A stretch of 64,000 bases of DNA from NCBI GenBank assembly GCA_037074765.1, contig JBAMDO010000096.1:1-64000 (forward strand), in the 5' to 3' direction. The notes under the pieces are model-generated. The model worked only from the letters and a program-made list of their open reading frames with translations. It ran no database searches and was not told the origin of the DNA. This DNA is from Mansonella perstans (taxonomy: Eukaryota > Nematoda > Chromadorea > Rhabditida > Onchocercidae). Below, piece by piece: positions 1 to 13,100 of this stretch (positions within the stretch are counted from its first letter, which is position 1; the number at the start of each line of letters is the position of its first letter). Both the position numbers and the translations under genes were made by a program.

Positions 1-879
1 AAAAGTAGATGGAAGCAAAAGGTGAAATTCAAATAACGCGCAGAATTCAATGAACACAATTCGATTAAATAAAAGAAACCAACAAAAATGCGTAAGAAAT
101 ATTCCATTAGATGGATTATTTCACACCACAAAGCATACGCCGTTCAAAAAAAAAAACCGAAAATCAATCAATAAAAAATTAATATTTAAAAAGTTAGTGG
201 AAGTTCTGATTAATTAGCAGAAGTCAAATTCAATAACAAACAAATAATCAAATGCTAGGTAAAACTGAAAATATTTTAATTGAAATTTGCAAAAGATAGA
301 AAAAAGGAAATGGCATTGTATTTAAATCAAAAGAAAATTGCAAAACTGGAGGATTGATTGGATAATGCAGGCTGCCACTATATATAAAATAGTGTACTGG
401 TTAAAAGCAACCATTTCTTTTTACCAGTTATAATTCCAATTTCCACGCGTGGTACTTGGATACTGTAGAAATGGCGTACTTTCAGTAGTGGTATTTGCCT
501 GTGCTTGACCACCGAAATGAACTGATGACCAAGTTGTACTTCTGCAATAAATATGTGAAACTATTTCTAATAGTCGCTCATTTTTACATAAGCAATAGAC
601 AATGTTTAGGACAAAACTGTTGCATTAGGAAATTTAAATCAGAAAAAAACCGTTACTGCATCAAAAAATTTAAACCAAAAAAAAAAGGAAGGAAAAAAAA
701 CCAGACAAAAAGGAAGGTTGTAATTTCGATCAGCTAATAACAAGTAATTAAGCTCGGCTACTTTTGCCAATATCATACTTCACCAAGAGCCTTCCTACCC
801 AATGAATCATATGATTAACATGATTCGGGAAGAGTGGTTTTTATCTTCTTTAGAGATCACTAACAGTAACGGCAAATTA
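1..879. other. 3' flank of MASK
   Basis: AT-rich sequence downstream of the MASK stop codon; it should include the 3' UTR. I see no AATAAA on the minus strand near the stop. A plus-strand open frame at 495-737 is Lys-rich and without recognisable motifs, and is probably chance. Confidence 0.4.
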
Positions 880-3800
880 CTACAGAAGACGGTAAAAAAC
901 TAACGCTGATGACTGAGTAACCGGAATACCGAGCGAAATGGAAGATGGTGGTGGAATATGAGCATTGAAGAAAGGTGGTGGTGGAACTGATGTATTTGCA
1001 ATCTGGGAACGTGGTGCAAGTATCCGAAAACCGGTAGATCCAACAGCAGTAGCTGAAGCATTGTAACTAATATTTCCTATTGGTACAACTTGTTGTGATG
1101 GTTGCTGTTGTTGCTGCTGTGGCTGCTGCGGAGGTACCGGTTTATGCTGTGAACCTGCTGTTGGCCGGTATGAACTGAGAAGATTTGTCAAATTTTCATA
1201 CTCATTACTGGCGGCTTGTGCAGCCTAAAAATTAGCGAAATGCGACCAAATAAAATAAAGGCAAGAAAATTCCAAATTTTCACATTCATGAGGTCGAATC
1301 AAGTGCGTCTACCCGAAAAAGGTGGATGAACAACGCATAATAACGATAAAAAAGTTAATGAAAAATACTCGAAATTAACTATACAAAAGTCTTTTTTTTG
1401 CAAAACTATGGAATCGTGATTTCCGTCTTTAAAACGTAAAAAAAGTGATGCGATCGAGATGGCTCACAATCTTGATAGTAAAAGCCAACAAAGAAAGCAT
1501 ATATATCCTGCTATATCACATTTTCAAAACTTGCCATAAGCGTAAACAACCAGATTCACATGCTACAAATCTATTACAGTTTAATTCACAATTATCTCAA
1601 AGAACTAAAATGTTGTTAAAATGACCTGTTGAAAGTGCATACGATTCCATGCCTGCTCCGATTGTTGCTGCTGACTAAGATTAACATTTACCATATCAGT
1701 GCCGAAAGAACCCGTAATATGTACTGAATTCCCCGATACTGCATAAGAAGTGGTCGGTGGAAACGGTGGATGTTCCGGACGAGTGCATGCTAGGCGAGCC
1801 GCTACCTTAAATTTATCAAAATAATAATGACAATATAACTGCATTGCTCTAACCTATATCAATTACTATAACAAATATTGAAAAAAATAAATTCATTTAC
1901 TTTAAAATAAAAGAAAATAATAAGAAGGATTGGTCCAAAGATTTTTCTTGAATGCGAAAATACTTGCTTGATCTATCCAGGAAGAACTGTCAAGTTCTTG
2001 AGTAGATCCAGTGATTGGCGCTGAATCTAGCTGGGCATCTCTCCAACGTGCATATGTATCTGTTGGAAAAGGTTCTGCATTACCCCAATCAACAGGATCG
2101 CGATTTGAAAAGGGTACATTCAAATCGAAAGGCGGTGCATTCCCACCCAAAAAAGTTCGTCGCGCCACAGCCTCGTTACCTGTTGTACTGACTGGCCTAT
2201 CTTCCTGATAATATTCACAATCAAATAATCAAATACGAATATATTTCAAGTGATATTTCAAGCTATTTTATTTAATACGAGATTATACGATCTCGTATTA
2301 AAAATGGAGCTATTTTTTCTTTCCATATTATTTTTCTTTTTGAAAACATACGGATGTCCGTAAATTGGCAATATTTTTAGCCAAATGGGCCACACGATCA
2401 GCTGTATTACTGGGATTTGTGTAATGACTAGTGGACTTCGCTGAAGTTGGTAGCTGCACATTGATATTTCTCGCAAAATCTTCCAATTGTACTGGTGGTA
2501 AAGGTGTAGGAACAGCCCACGGTTGATCTTCCATAATGTTAGCATTCCAGATGTTGGCGATTGACGATGACATAATATTTGAATGAGTAGAATCCAGAGA
2601 CTAAAAACTGCTCATACATGAACAAGAAAAATGTATTATTATTTTCCTAAATGAACCTATGATAATATTCTAATAATATTAACATACAGCGAGAACCGCT
2701 CATTTATTAATCTGAATAACAATTTTCCAAAATTTCCTACCGGAAACAATTTGTCGTCGATGGAGCTAATTTTCAGCGCATCTAAATTTGATCTACATGG
2801 AGGAGGAAGTGGTTGGAATTTTCTTGCGGCAATGTCTAAATTTATAATTTTGGAAAAAATTGCATCAGTAATTAAAAATCACATTTTACAAGTCATACTT
2901 AATATTCGCCTTTCTGAAAGCAATTTCTGAATAACTAAATAATATGCAGATGCAATATTTTTTCACTTCGAATTTTTCTAGATCAAAAATAAAAATATGT
3001 GGATCATACATGAAGAACAGTAATATATCACCTGCTGCAGAAGGTAGTGGAGCAGTAGCTGGAGTATTTTGGGGAAATTCAATTTTCGGCCCTCTGCAAA
3101 AAACAAAAATATCTCTACTGAACAAAAGATTTCCTAGACAAATTAAAATCTTGACTAATCAGTTTCATGTCGCCTTAGGTGGCTTTTTTTTTTTTTACCA
3201 AACGTCAATGATCCCAGACGATAGAAACAGAATAGGAACTAACGCTTCAAACAAATCCGTTCCAGACTTCATATCAGTCACTGTCGCAGTTGGCATAGTC
3301 GTAGTACCGATCGATGAAGTGACTATACCGCTACCATGCCCGATATGAATCGGGGATTTCAAGCCTTTAAGAAAAAACTTAAATCGCAAAAATCCATCTT
3401 GAACTACGATATCCTGTCCCTCATCTGAGCTGTTATTCATTAGTAAATATGTCTGTTTCTCTATTCACATCGAAATTTCAAACTCATGATTCAGTTCAAC
3501 CCCAACAATTTTCAGTTCACATAAGCAAATTCTTAATCTGTCTAATTCCTTCCTCTTCCACTGCTATCAACATACAATAGTTATCTAAATTCCACAATTG
3601 AAAAAACCGGTCTAAACACAACAAGAATTAACAACAGAACGCACCAATCGGTGATACTGGACGACTGGAAGCAGAAGTTGGTCTTGCATGCCCAGGCGCT
3701 CGACAAAATTCTTTTAATGAACGTTCTTGTGTTTCTTCCTAAATATCCATCATAATTGACTAAAATAAGCCAGCCGAAAACAAACGAAAAATGCCAAGCA

Positions 3801-4146
3801 TTAAATATAATTTGGGAAAATAATTAAAAACAGCCGTATCCACAGCTGGTACCTCCTGCACAGAATGTACTATTCCTGCTGTTTTGAGCAGTAGCTGATT
3901 GAGATTCGGATTTTCCTGTTCTGTAACACCAGATGTCATCTTCTGCTTCTTCTCTGACCCAATTGCGCTCACTACTGAAAAACATAATATTCAAAACAAT
4001 TATGATGGTACTAAGTTCGAATCTTCAAAAAATAGACCGAGCTACTTACTTTTCTGGCTTTGACGTTGTGCAGCCCGCTGTGCCCATACATTCGTGGTAG
4101 CAGTATAAGATACAGCCTTTTTGCCTGCTGCTCCAGTATGCGACAT
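880..4146 (-). CDS. MASK: MASK exons 42-50, low-complexity C-terminal tail
   Basis: Exons 4050-4146, 3853-3974, 3645-3738, 3032-3091, 2741-2835, 2352-2600, 1964-2204, 1626-1801 and 880-1224. The tail is rich in Pro, Ser, Asn and Gln and ends with a poly-Gln/Pro tract (QQPQQQQQQPSQQ) and a proline-rich segment before the TAG. Vertebrate ANKHD1 has a long disordered tail in the same place, but residues do not align well, so edges rely on splice signals and phase. Exon 45 is joined using the second AG of CAGAG. Exon 49 has two possible acceptors (1801 or 1805), depending on the donor used for exon 48. No clear AATAAA follows the stop inside the window. Confidence 0.72.
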
Positions 4147-7100
4147 CTGAAATAGATAGAAATAGATAGAAGAGATCTACAAAAAAAAAAAATAGGGAAA
4201 TGGGGAACTTTTATAACGGAATACGCAATTCCAAGTAACAAACCTCCAGCGATGCATTTGATGCTGTCGTACCGATAGCATGCGATTTTTTCTGAGTGAG
4301 TGGTGGTGTTGTTATAGGCATAGTGCCACCACCTAATGCTGCATTACTTCGAGTAGTATTTTCCTCATTCTGAGGAATGGAGGTATGATGGGCGCTACTG
4401 ACTCGCTGAATCACTTCTTCCACGTTACACTCACTATCATCAATTAAACCATGTATCATTTCGACGGCTTGTCTGAAAAAAAATTTATATATATATATAT
4501 ATATATACCTGAAAAATTAATGATAGAAACAAGTTCTTCGCGCTTTTGCCAATATTGCCGGCAAATAACCGCTTGCTAAGCTCAACCAAATCAGTTTCAT
4601 CCTCTCATTACTCTGAATTCGCTGTTTCTACTATTGCCATTATCTAATTCTTAGGGCTGTGCTGTTTTAAACCTTTGTATCTGTTTGCCTATGCTTCCAC
4701 AGATACGAAGCAACTGAATGCACAAAAGTATCGCGTACTTTCGAGTTCCAGGTCTACGTAAACCGAATAAGCAGATGAATTTAAGCAATAGATGCTTTAC
4801 ACACATGATCAAATAAACGATCTTTAAACAAATAAATCCTCATCGATAAAATTCCATTGAGCGTGCGTAATTAAAACGAATAAGTCAAAATAAGTATCAT
4901 ACTTATTTTGACTTGCTTAACTCTAATTTTTTCAGTAGTGAACCTTATACCAAGTGCCCATCTATCACTTCTGTGTACCTAAGAAATTTCCGATCGGAAT
5001 ATTCATTGCTTCATGTACTAAAAAATTCACATCCAGATCACTGAAACACGTAGGATTCAGTGTGGAGTGAAAAATGTCAAATTTTACCATTCATCCTTAA
5101 GATTATGATGATTATACTGATTATAGTGACAGAAAAACAGGATAACAAACCTTAACGCAGCATCGGAACCCTTTAATGTTATTTGTCTATCATGTTGTTC
5201 TTTCTTTCCCGTTTGTTTCTCAACTTCAATATATGCTCCCGTAGCTTCACGAATTGCATTGATATTACCCCCTGCACGACCAATAACACGAGCTATTGAG
5301 TTTGACGATACGGATAACCGCGTGGAACGTCGACGGCTCTAAAAAAAAATTAGTTTACTTCAGTGCCAGCTTAATCTTCCCCTTTGACCTCATGATTCTT
5401 AAAATTTTAAATTTTGTCCGAAAAAACTTCGACCCCCTTTACTAAATGTACTTTACCGAGTCGACATGCCGCCAAGTCACAGGATTACTTGCGCTATCTT
5501 CCTTTGAAGTAGTGCCAACAGTAACACTCTTTCCTGACATCAATGCTTTTCCCTGAAAACAATCAAATTTTAAATAATTGTATAAATTTACTAAAGTTTA
5601 AAAACATGTTAAACCTATTGATATGGAGGAAAAATTGGTTTGGTCGAAATGTGCAATAATGATATAAACATGAAAGTGATATAAAACGTAAACAAACAAC
5701 GAGACAACCATACTCGACGAATCCCTGGCATGCTTCTGCTACTCAATTATACTAACTTGACGAACAATGAGAAAATTTCGTTGAAAAACCAAAATAAAAA
5801 TGAATCAGATAAACTCTGAAGACCAATTTTACATATATGCAAATGATGGTTAGTAAATAACAACGCATGTTGCCGCATGCCAAAACTTAATACAGCTGAT
5901 AATAGGAGAAACTGATTCAAAATGATAAAGTTAGCAAGAACGGTGTCATAGAGCAAAATATGTACTGTAAAATAAAAAAAAAAAAAAATTCTTCAAGTAG
6001 TCTTTCAGCTCGTCAAATAAGTGGAAATATATGGGAAATTCAACAATTTGATGATATGAGTTACCCAGGCTATTTTTTCGAACCAGACCAACTATCGAAG
6101 TTAGGAGTATTCTAATCAAAATATTGCATACATGCTTGTTGAAGTTGAACAATTCAATGAAGCTTTTCTACAAAATTAGACGCGAAAAAAAAAGTTACCA
6201 AATTTCGAAACAATATGAATCAACTAACAAATTGGTAGTGCACTTCGCAAAAGTTAAGATTCCACTATATTTATAAAATCATCCTACAGAATGCTTATGG
6301 TTTGTAAGGCTTGAAAAATATTCAAATTCTGAAGAGAAATGTTGATGAAATTACTATTTGTAACTTTTCATAACTGCAGTAATCAACGAAACAATACATA
6401 GGTGCAGATGAATATCGCTAATGATTGAAGAATTGAATGTAAAGGTGAATCATGGTAATTAAAGACCTTTAAATGTTCTATGGCAGAACATCGATGCTCA
6501 TAACGACATTTTTTTTTTTTTTTTAGAGATTTTTTGTTAGGGACTTTTTGGTTTGCTATTTTAATTGTGCTAAAGTTCAACACCAACATTAATATATGCA
6601 AAACAAGCCACAAAAATAATCTGGATTTGGAAATGTCACTTAATGCCTAATACTCTAATAAACAAAAAATCTCCAACAAAAAGTCACATTTAGTCAACGC
6701 AAACGTAACTTTGCTTCCATAAATCGTCACAACTTAAAAAACCAAAAATATACATTCATATAACTTTAAGCGCTTAAACAAAGGCAGATATTTAGTTCAT
6801 TTATGAAATTATATTTAATTGCTCCTACAGGTTATGATTAGAGACTTATGAGTTCCAAAATATGTACAGGGAAGCATTCTTGGTGTGCAATAATCAAACA
6901 TACTCTTACCCCACTCTTTCTTGATGTTGCTTTCATCCATTCGGTATCCGAAGTATTACCGCTACCCGTTTTCTGTGAAGGCGATTTCACAGGAGCAGAT
7001 GATCTACCTGAAATGATTTCTTGTTATGTTTTGTAAGTGATTCGAATTCAGAAGAAAAAACTGAATAATGGCAAATGCGCATACCACTTTCTCTGCGAAC

Positions 7101-10100
7101 CCTATGTCTTGATGGCTTGCTAGTACCAGAAATACTCGACATCACCAAACGTTTGGTAGTTGAACTTTCAGGGAATGAAACCGTTTCGTCGGCACTATGT
7201 TCGGCTGACAACAATGCAGGCACACGGGGTGGATCAGTTTGAAAATACTGGAACGTTTGTATACAAATATGAAAAATACAAATAATGCACTTTTATTACA
7301 GTGAATCGTAACAGCTAAAAAATATCAAATTATAGTAAAATATGTTAAAAAAGATGAAGTAGACAAATGCTTAAAACCACTAAGAATTTTGTATTTGAAA
7401 TCAACTGTTTAGCGATTTCTTTGGCAAGCCTCTTCCAGAAAGCTCATAACTACACGACCATGCATGCCTGCCATGCAACCAGAATCATACGAATATGATA
7501 TCACAAAATGTTTGAATAAATTTCATTAAAAAATTATCTATAAATACCTCGTGCTCCGAATCACGATTTCCAGTATTATTTTCATCGACTGCTGCAACAC
7601 TGCCTGCTTTTTCAGATTCATTTTCTTCATCAGCTGATTCCTAAAAAAGAAGATGTATTTTAAGTTTTAATTACAAAATCATTTTCAGTGTGAAAAAGAA
7701 TAAGCCTTATATATTATAAATTAAAATGAAAATTGAAAACATTCATCTGATCATCATACCTCACCATTATTGATAGGTGCATCTTCCCTACGATCTGAAT
7801 CTCCCTGTTCAATATTTCCTTCAGCTCTAAAAAATAATAACAAGGTGATATAACAAACGTGCAGCAAAATAATCAGTAATTTATACTTGTATTACCAATG
7901 TAGGAAAAAGACTTACTGATTTTTCTTAGCTTTCCGCTTAGCCTTTTTTTTCTCGTTTTGTCGCTGTTTTGAAAGTTTCTTAGATTTAGCTAACTCTTCC
8001 TGAAAAGGATAAAAGTAGCTAGTAAAATCACTGATTGAAACTATTTTACGTATCATCAAGTCCCTTAACTATGCAGAGATATAATTTTTTCAACTAATGC
8101 TACAACCTCTTTTTTCAATATTTCCAATAAAGATTCTGCGGCACGATTAGCTTCGGCAGCTTGTCGATCTTTCGCTGCAACAATAATGTCCATACAGAGA
8201 TGGCACCTTGTAAGTAATTCCTGAAATTAACCACTATTACGAATGTCGGAAAGGACCAGTGCAACTGTCCTGACTTTATCAAAATGTAATACTTCACAAG
8301 AAAAGGCAATGGTTGAAAATTTGATTTCCTACAACTCTTACACAAAGTAGTTTTCGAGTAAAACAAAACAATATAATCACATGAAAGCCACAACCATCCT
8401 GCTTACATCTTCAGAGCGAAGGCCAACGCAAATATTAAGATCTTAACAGAAAGGATATTAAACAAAAAAGTTAGCTAACAGACTTTGCGATTCTATCCAA
8501 TAAGCAAATATGCTATTTCCAATAAAATTTACGCACTGCATGATTTGAAAATTCTGATAAATTTTCTTATATTGTTTTACTACAAACTTAAATAGTACTT
8601 AATATTTATTTCCGGTTATAAAAGACTTCATGATCAACATGAAATGAACAACATCATGAAAAATATGAAAAAATTAACCTTTTCATTAATCGTAGCGATA
8701 AAACGATAGCAATCTGCATCATTTGGGAATTGTGTAACATGTCTCACCATATACTTTACTACCTAAACAACAACAATATTTCATAGTTGTTAAAAAGCCT
8801 AATGATGCATAGAAGTTAAATAAGCTTTTCTCCCAATAAAAAAAGTTTTAACCATCACCAGTTCACTATCGTCAAATGCAACTTAAAATTACTTTTATAT
8901 GTCCTCGCCGGAAAGCAATGATTAGTGGTGAAACGTGGCGATTATCTTGCACATCAGCATTCGCTTTATGCTTTACTAGCGTTTGCACGGTTTCCAGATG
9001 ACCTCCATGACACGATAACCATAAGGCCGTGCAGCCTTTCTTATTTCTAACATCAATCTACAAAAATTTCTTTTACCAACAAAAAACATCGAAAAGAATA
9101 ATCGTGAATTCGTAAATCTGGAAAACTTAAATGCTATTTAAAGCTAAATTTCTTATTCCGTACATATATGTTTGAAAATATCTTCTACAAAACACTAGAT
9201 GGAACCAGAATTTTCAATGAAATATATTTCTTATTTCAAAAAAAACGTACTGCTGCACGTGCATGAATCAGCATTTCAACAAATTTATGATGTCCTTTAT
9301 CAGCTGCAATGGTTAATGCGGTATCACGACTAGAAGGGACTGGTCCTGCATTTGGATCTGCTCCAGCATTTAACAACAATTCGCCAACATCCACATAACC
9401 ACCATTTGCTGCTTCCATTAATGGAGTAAGTCCAGTCTGGAAAAAAAAAAATGGTAAAACATTAACCATGTTTCATTCTGTGGCAAAAATGCAATGCAGA
9501 CGCTTTAGATTATGTAATCCTAACAACCAATTCCTACCATTTATATTGCAAATGGATATAAAATTAAGTAATCAACGTAACGCATGAAACAAATCCTTTT
9601 TCACTTATATTTCAAGAAATGAAATGTATATTCGAACCTTTGCCCGATGCTCAACATTAGCGTTGTATTCAAGCAATAATCGTACCACATCGGCACGACC
9701 TTGAAAGCATGCCAGTGTCAGTGCAGTGTTACGATTCGTTTCAATATGCGAATTTATATCTGAACCACGTTCAAGTAATATTTTTGTTGCCGCAGCGTGC
9801 CCATTCATTGCTGCTAACATAAGTGGTGATATGCCTAACTAAAATTGCTTATTATTTATACGTTCATAACAAACGTACTCTAACAAGTCATGCTCGTATC
9901 ATTTGAAGTTTAGTACATCGTATTAAGAATTTTCGTTTTTATCAACATAAAGTGATAACACCATTAAGAAAAGAAAGCCATACAATTTACTGTTTACAAC
10001 TCCTAAAAACAAGCTAGAACAATCGGTCGAATCTGTCAAACAGCAATCGTATCAAACATCTTTACCATAATTAAGTCAAAAATATTTTCCGCTAGGAATA

Positions 10101-13100
10101 ATAAGACAGATATAATTTTGTAAAGTGTAAAAGCACGGGCAAAAGTTGCAAATTCCGAGTTCTAACCGATCGAACAAAATGAGAGTCTAAAAATTTCATC
10201 AATTTTTTGAAAAAAATGTTACTGCAAACCTTGGAGCCAGTACGGGAATTAATTTCTGCACCATTATTTAGCAGCAAATTTACGATATCAACATAACCTC
10301 CAGAGGCAGCTAATGAAAGTGGTGTATAATCGCTCACATTACGATGTTCTTTATTAGCACCACGTTTTAATAGTAATTCAACAACCTAAAAGCAATATAA
10401 CTATTAGCTAAAAAAAAAATCAAAGCTCTTATATGTCGATTAACTGCGATTAAAATTGTCCAATACAAAGTTAAATCTACACTGCAACTAAACTTTATTT
10501 GTGAAAAATTCACCTCTTTTCGTCCACCGGAACAAGCAAGGGATAGAGCCGTATCCTTTGTACGATCAGACTGAGCTTCAATGTTAGCACCATGATTTAA
10601 TAGTAGTTCAACAACGTTCACATGACCACCTGTTGCAGCTAATATAATTGGTGTAAAACCCTGAAAAAATTGTTTTAAGCTATATATTCCACAAAACCGT
10701 TCTTAATTTCACTTTTGTAAAAGAAAACTGCTTAGAATAACGAATAAAATATTTCAGAATATTGAAGACATCTCTAAAATGATGAGATCATATTTAAGCA
10801 AGTGTTTACCATTATTTCAGAAAAATTATTATTTTGATTAGCATTTAATAGATCATAACAAGGTTGTTCATGCTCTCTAGCTAAAGATGGTATAACTGCA
10901 TTCCAGATGGTATCGTAAAGATATATTTACAAATAAAGCTGCTAAACTTTTTTAGTTAATTCAAAAATTCCAGGGAAAAGATGACTTAATCTACGAAAGA
11001 ATTAATGTAAGAAAATTGGACCAACCTTCTTATCCTTATGCTCAATGTTAGCACCTCGAGTAATAAGGAGTTCAACGAGAGAATCATGCCCACCAGTCGC
11101 AGCCAGAGTAAGAGCAGTGTCATGATTTGATTCAGTTTGCATATCAACATTAAACGGTTGAGAACCTGAAATAACTTACAGTGACAACAAAAAATCGGTT
11201 TTCCAGTCTGCATAAATCATTTCCTCTTCCATTTTTCGTGAAAATAAACATAGAAGTACGGACTGTGTTATTAATTGAAATCGTACTGTCTTCTGAATGT
11301 ACTGTTAATTTTTTCCCATGCGAAAGATGAATATAAGTTCTTTCTGCAGATTTCGATCATAAATTACCACCAAATAAGTTATTTATACTTAGCCTATGTC
11401 TTATCTTGCTCTCATAATTTAACAAGCCATTCAGATCCCATCAATCAGATTCACCAATAAATTTGCTCACAATTTATGAAGTTTTAGATTTCAAAATAAT
11501 GAATAATGTTCCCCCTAACAATCTATCAATCTTATTATTCATAAATATTAGAAGACAATACATTACATAAGTTCAACGAAAGCTGATTGTCAGTAAGAAA
11601 GAATAATAAAGAAACCAGCAAGGAATAAATACTGTACATTACGGGTAGATAAATTTTATAAGGCTAAATCATGAATGAACAATTTGTAAACCAATCACAA
11701 CTGTTTTCGACTTATTTTAAAAAAAAAAAATAAAAAAAACTTGCCTCCGCTCCTAGGATTATTTCTGCTACTAAATTCTTCGTCACTCTCCGTGTCATAT
11801 GTTCTTTCAGTTGTATGTTGTCCATCACCATGCATTGCACTCTCACTTAGAGTTCTACCTCGACTAGAAAATATCCCGTAGAATCCATTTAAAAATCAAA
11901 AATCCACTCCATACAAATTCAATATTATGAGTGAAAAAAAAAAAAAAAAAAAAAGAAAAGAACGCAAAACTATACCTTTTTGCTGCATTTCTGTCCAATA
12001 AGGACTCATCACAAACTGCTTCAGGGATTGGCTTGGAGCGTTGTCGAGCAATTGCCTGATCTGATATGATTTGTTGCTTGGTCAATGGTGATGATTGCTG
12101 TTTCACTGAATGTTGCACTTTCAGCGGTGACAATGGCACACTTTCTGTAAATAACTGTGGTAAAAGAAAACCTATTTTTATAATAATTTATAAACATTAA
12201 AATACCAGGCCGAGAATTTTCAATATTGTTTCCAATGGATAAATAGTTTAAAAGAGGCAATTCACCGGCAAAAATCAGACTGCGATGATCTTCATTAATT
12301 ATACCCAATAATTTACCTTCCTCTCATCGCCGAAATCGCCCAGATTTACTAAAACCCTTTTACGCAATCTATGACATCAATCATTCCCTCCATCTGTTCA
12401 TCAATGCATCTTCAAAATTTCAGTCATAAAATTGCCATGCAATTTTTAATTCTCATTTTTTTGTTTAACATTTACATTTATAATTGGCATAAAATATAAC
12501 AGACCACGCGGGAGATTTGCACTCATCACTGGTGGTGGTGGTGCTGGGAATCTAAGAGAAGATGCTGGTGGAAAACAACTTCTTTGTTCACCATCTGACA
12601 AAATAATACTTTTACCACCTTTCTTCTGCTGTATTCCACGTCCTGCACTGGTTTTTTGCCTTTCCTGCAAGCAAATAGTGGTTAAGCATGCACGATAAAA
12701 TTAGGTTGGTGCAGCAGTTTTATGTAGTTGGACTTTGTTTCATAAAGAAATACATTTCAGTGACCATTTCTTGCTTTATGTTATTTTCTAATGATTTATA
12801 ATTCCCTGGTTGTTATTTATTAATTGATTTTTGATTAACGAAGCGGTATCAGCAAGGAGGAAATATGCGTGCTTTTCTTTTATTCGAGAACACTGTTAAA
12901 GAAATTATGTAACTAATAATATACAAATTATTTAGTTCATAAAGTGTTAACGAATCATAATTCAGATTTTGCAAAGGAGACAGCAGCTAAAATAGTGGTC
13001 GGTTATCAGAAGTTGACAATGTTTGGTTGAGAATAATGAAAGTGACAATCTTACACCTCTATGCTTTTCTCGATAATTCAACGTCAGTTGCTCGCTCTAC

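Noticed and set aside
495..737. Eighty-codon plus-strand open frame, Lys-rich
   Set aside because: No motif and no splice context; it lies in the 3' flank of MASK, and its Lys content reflects A runs.
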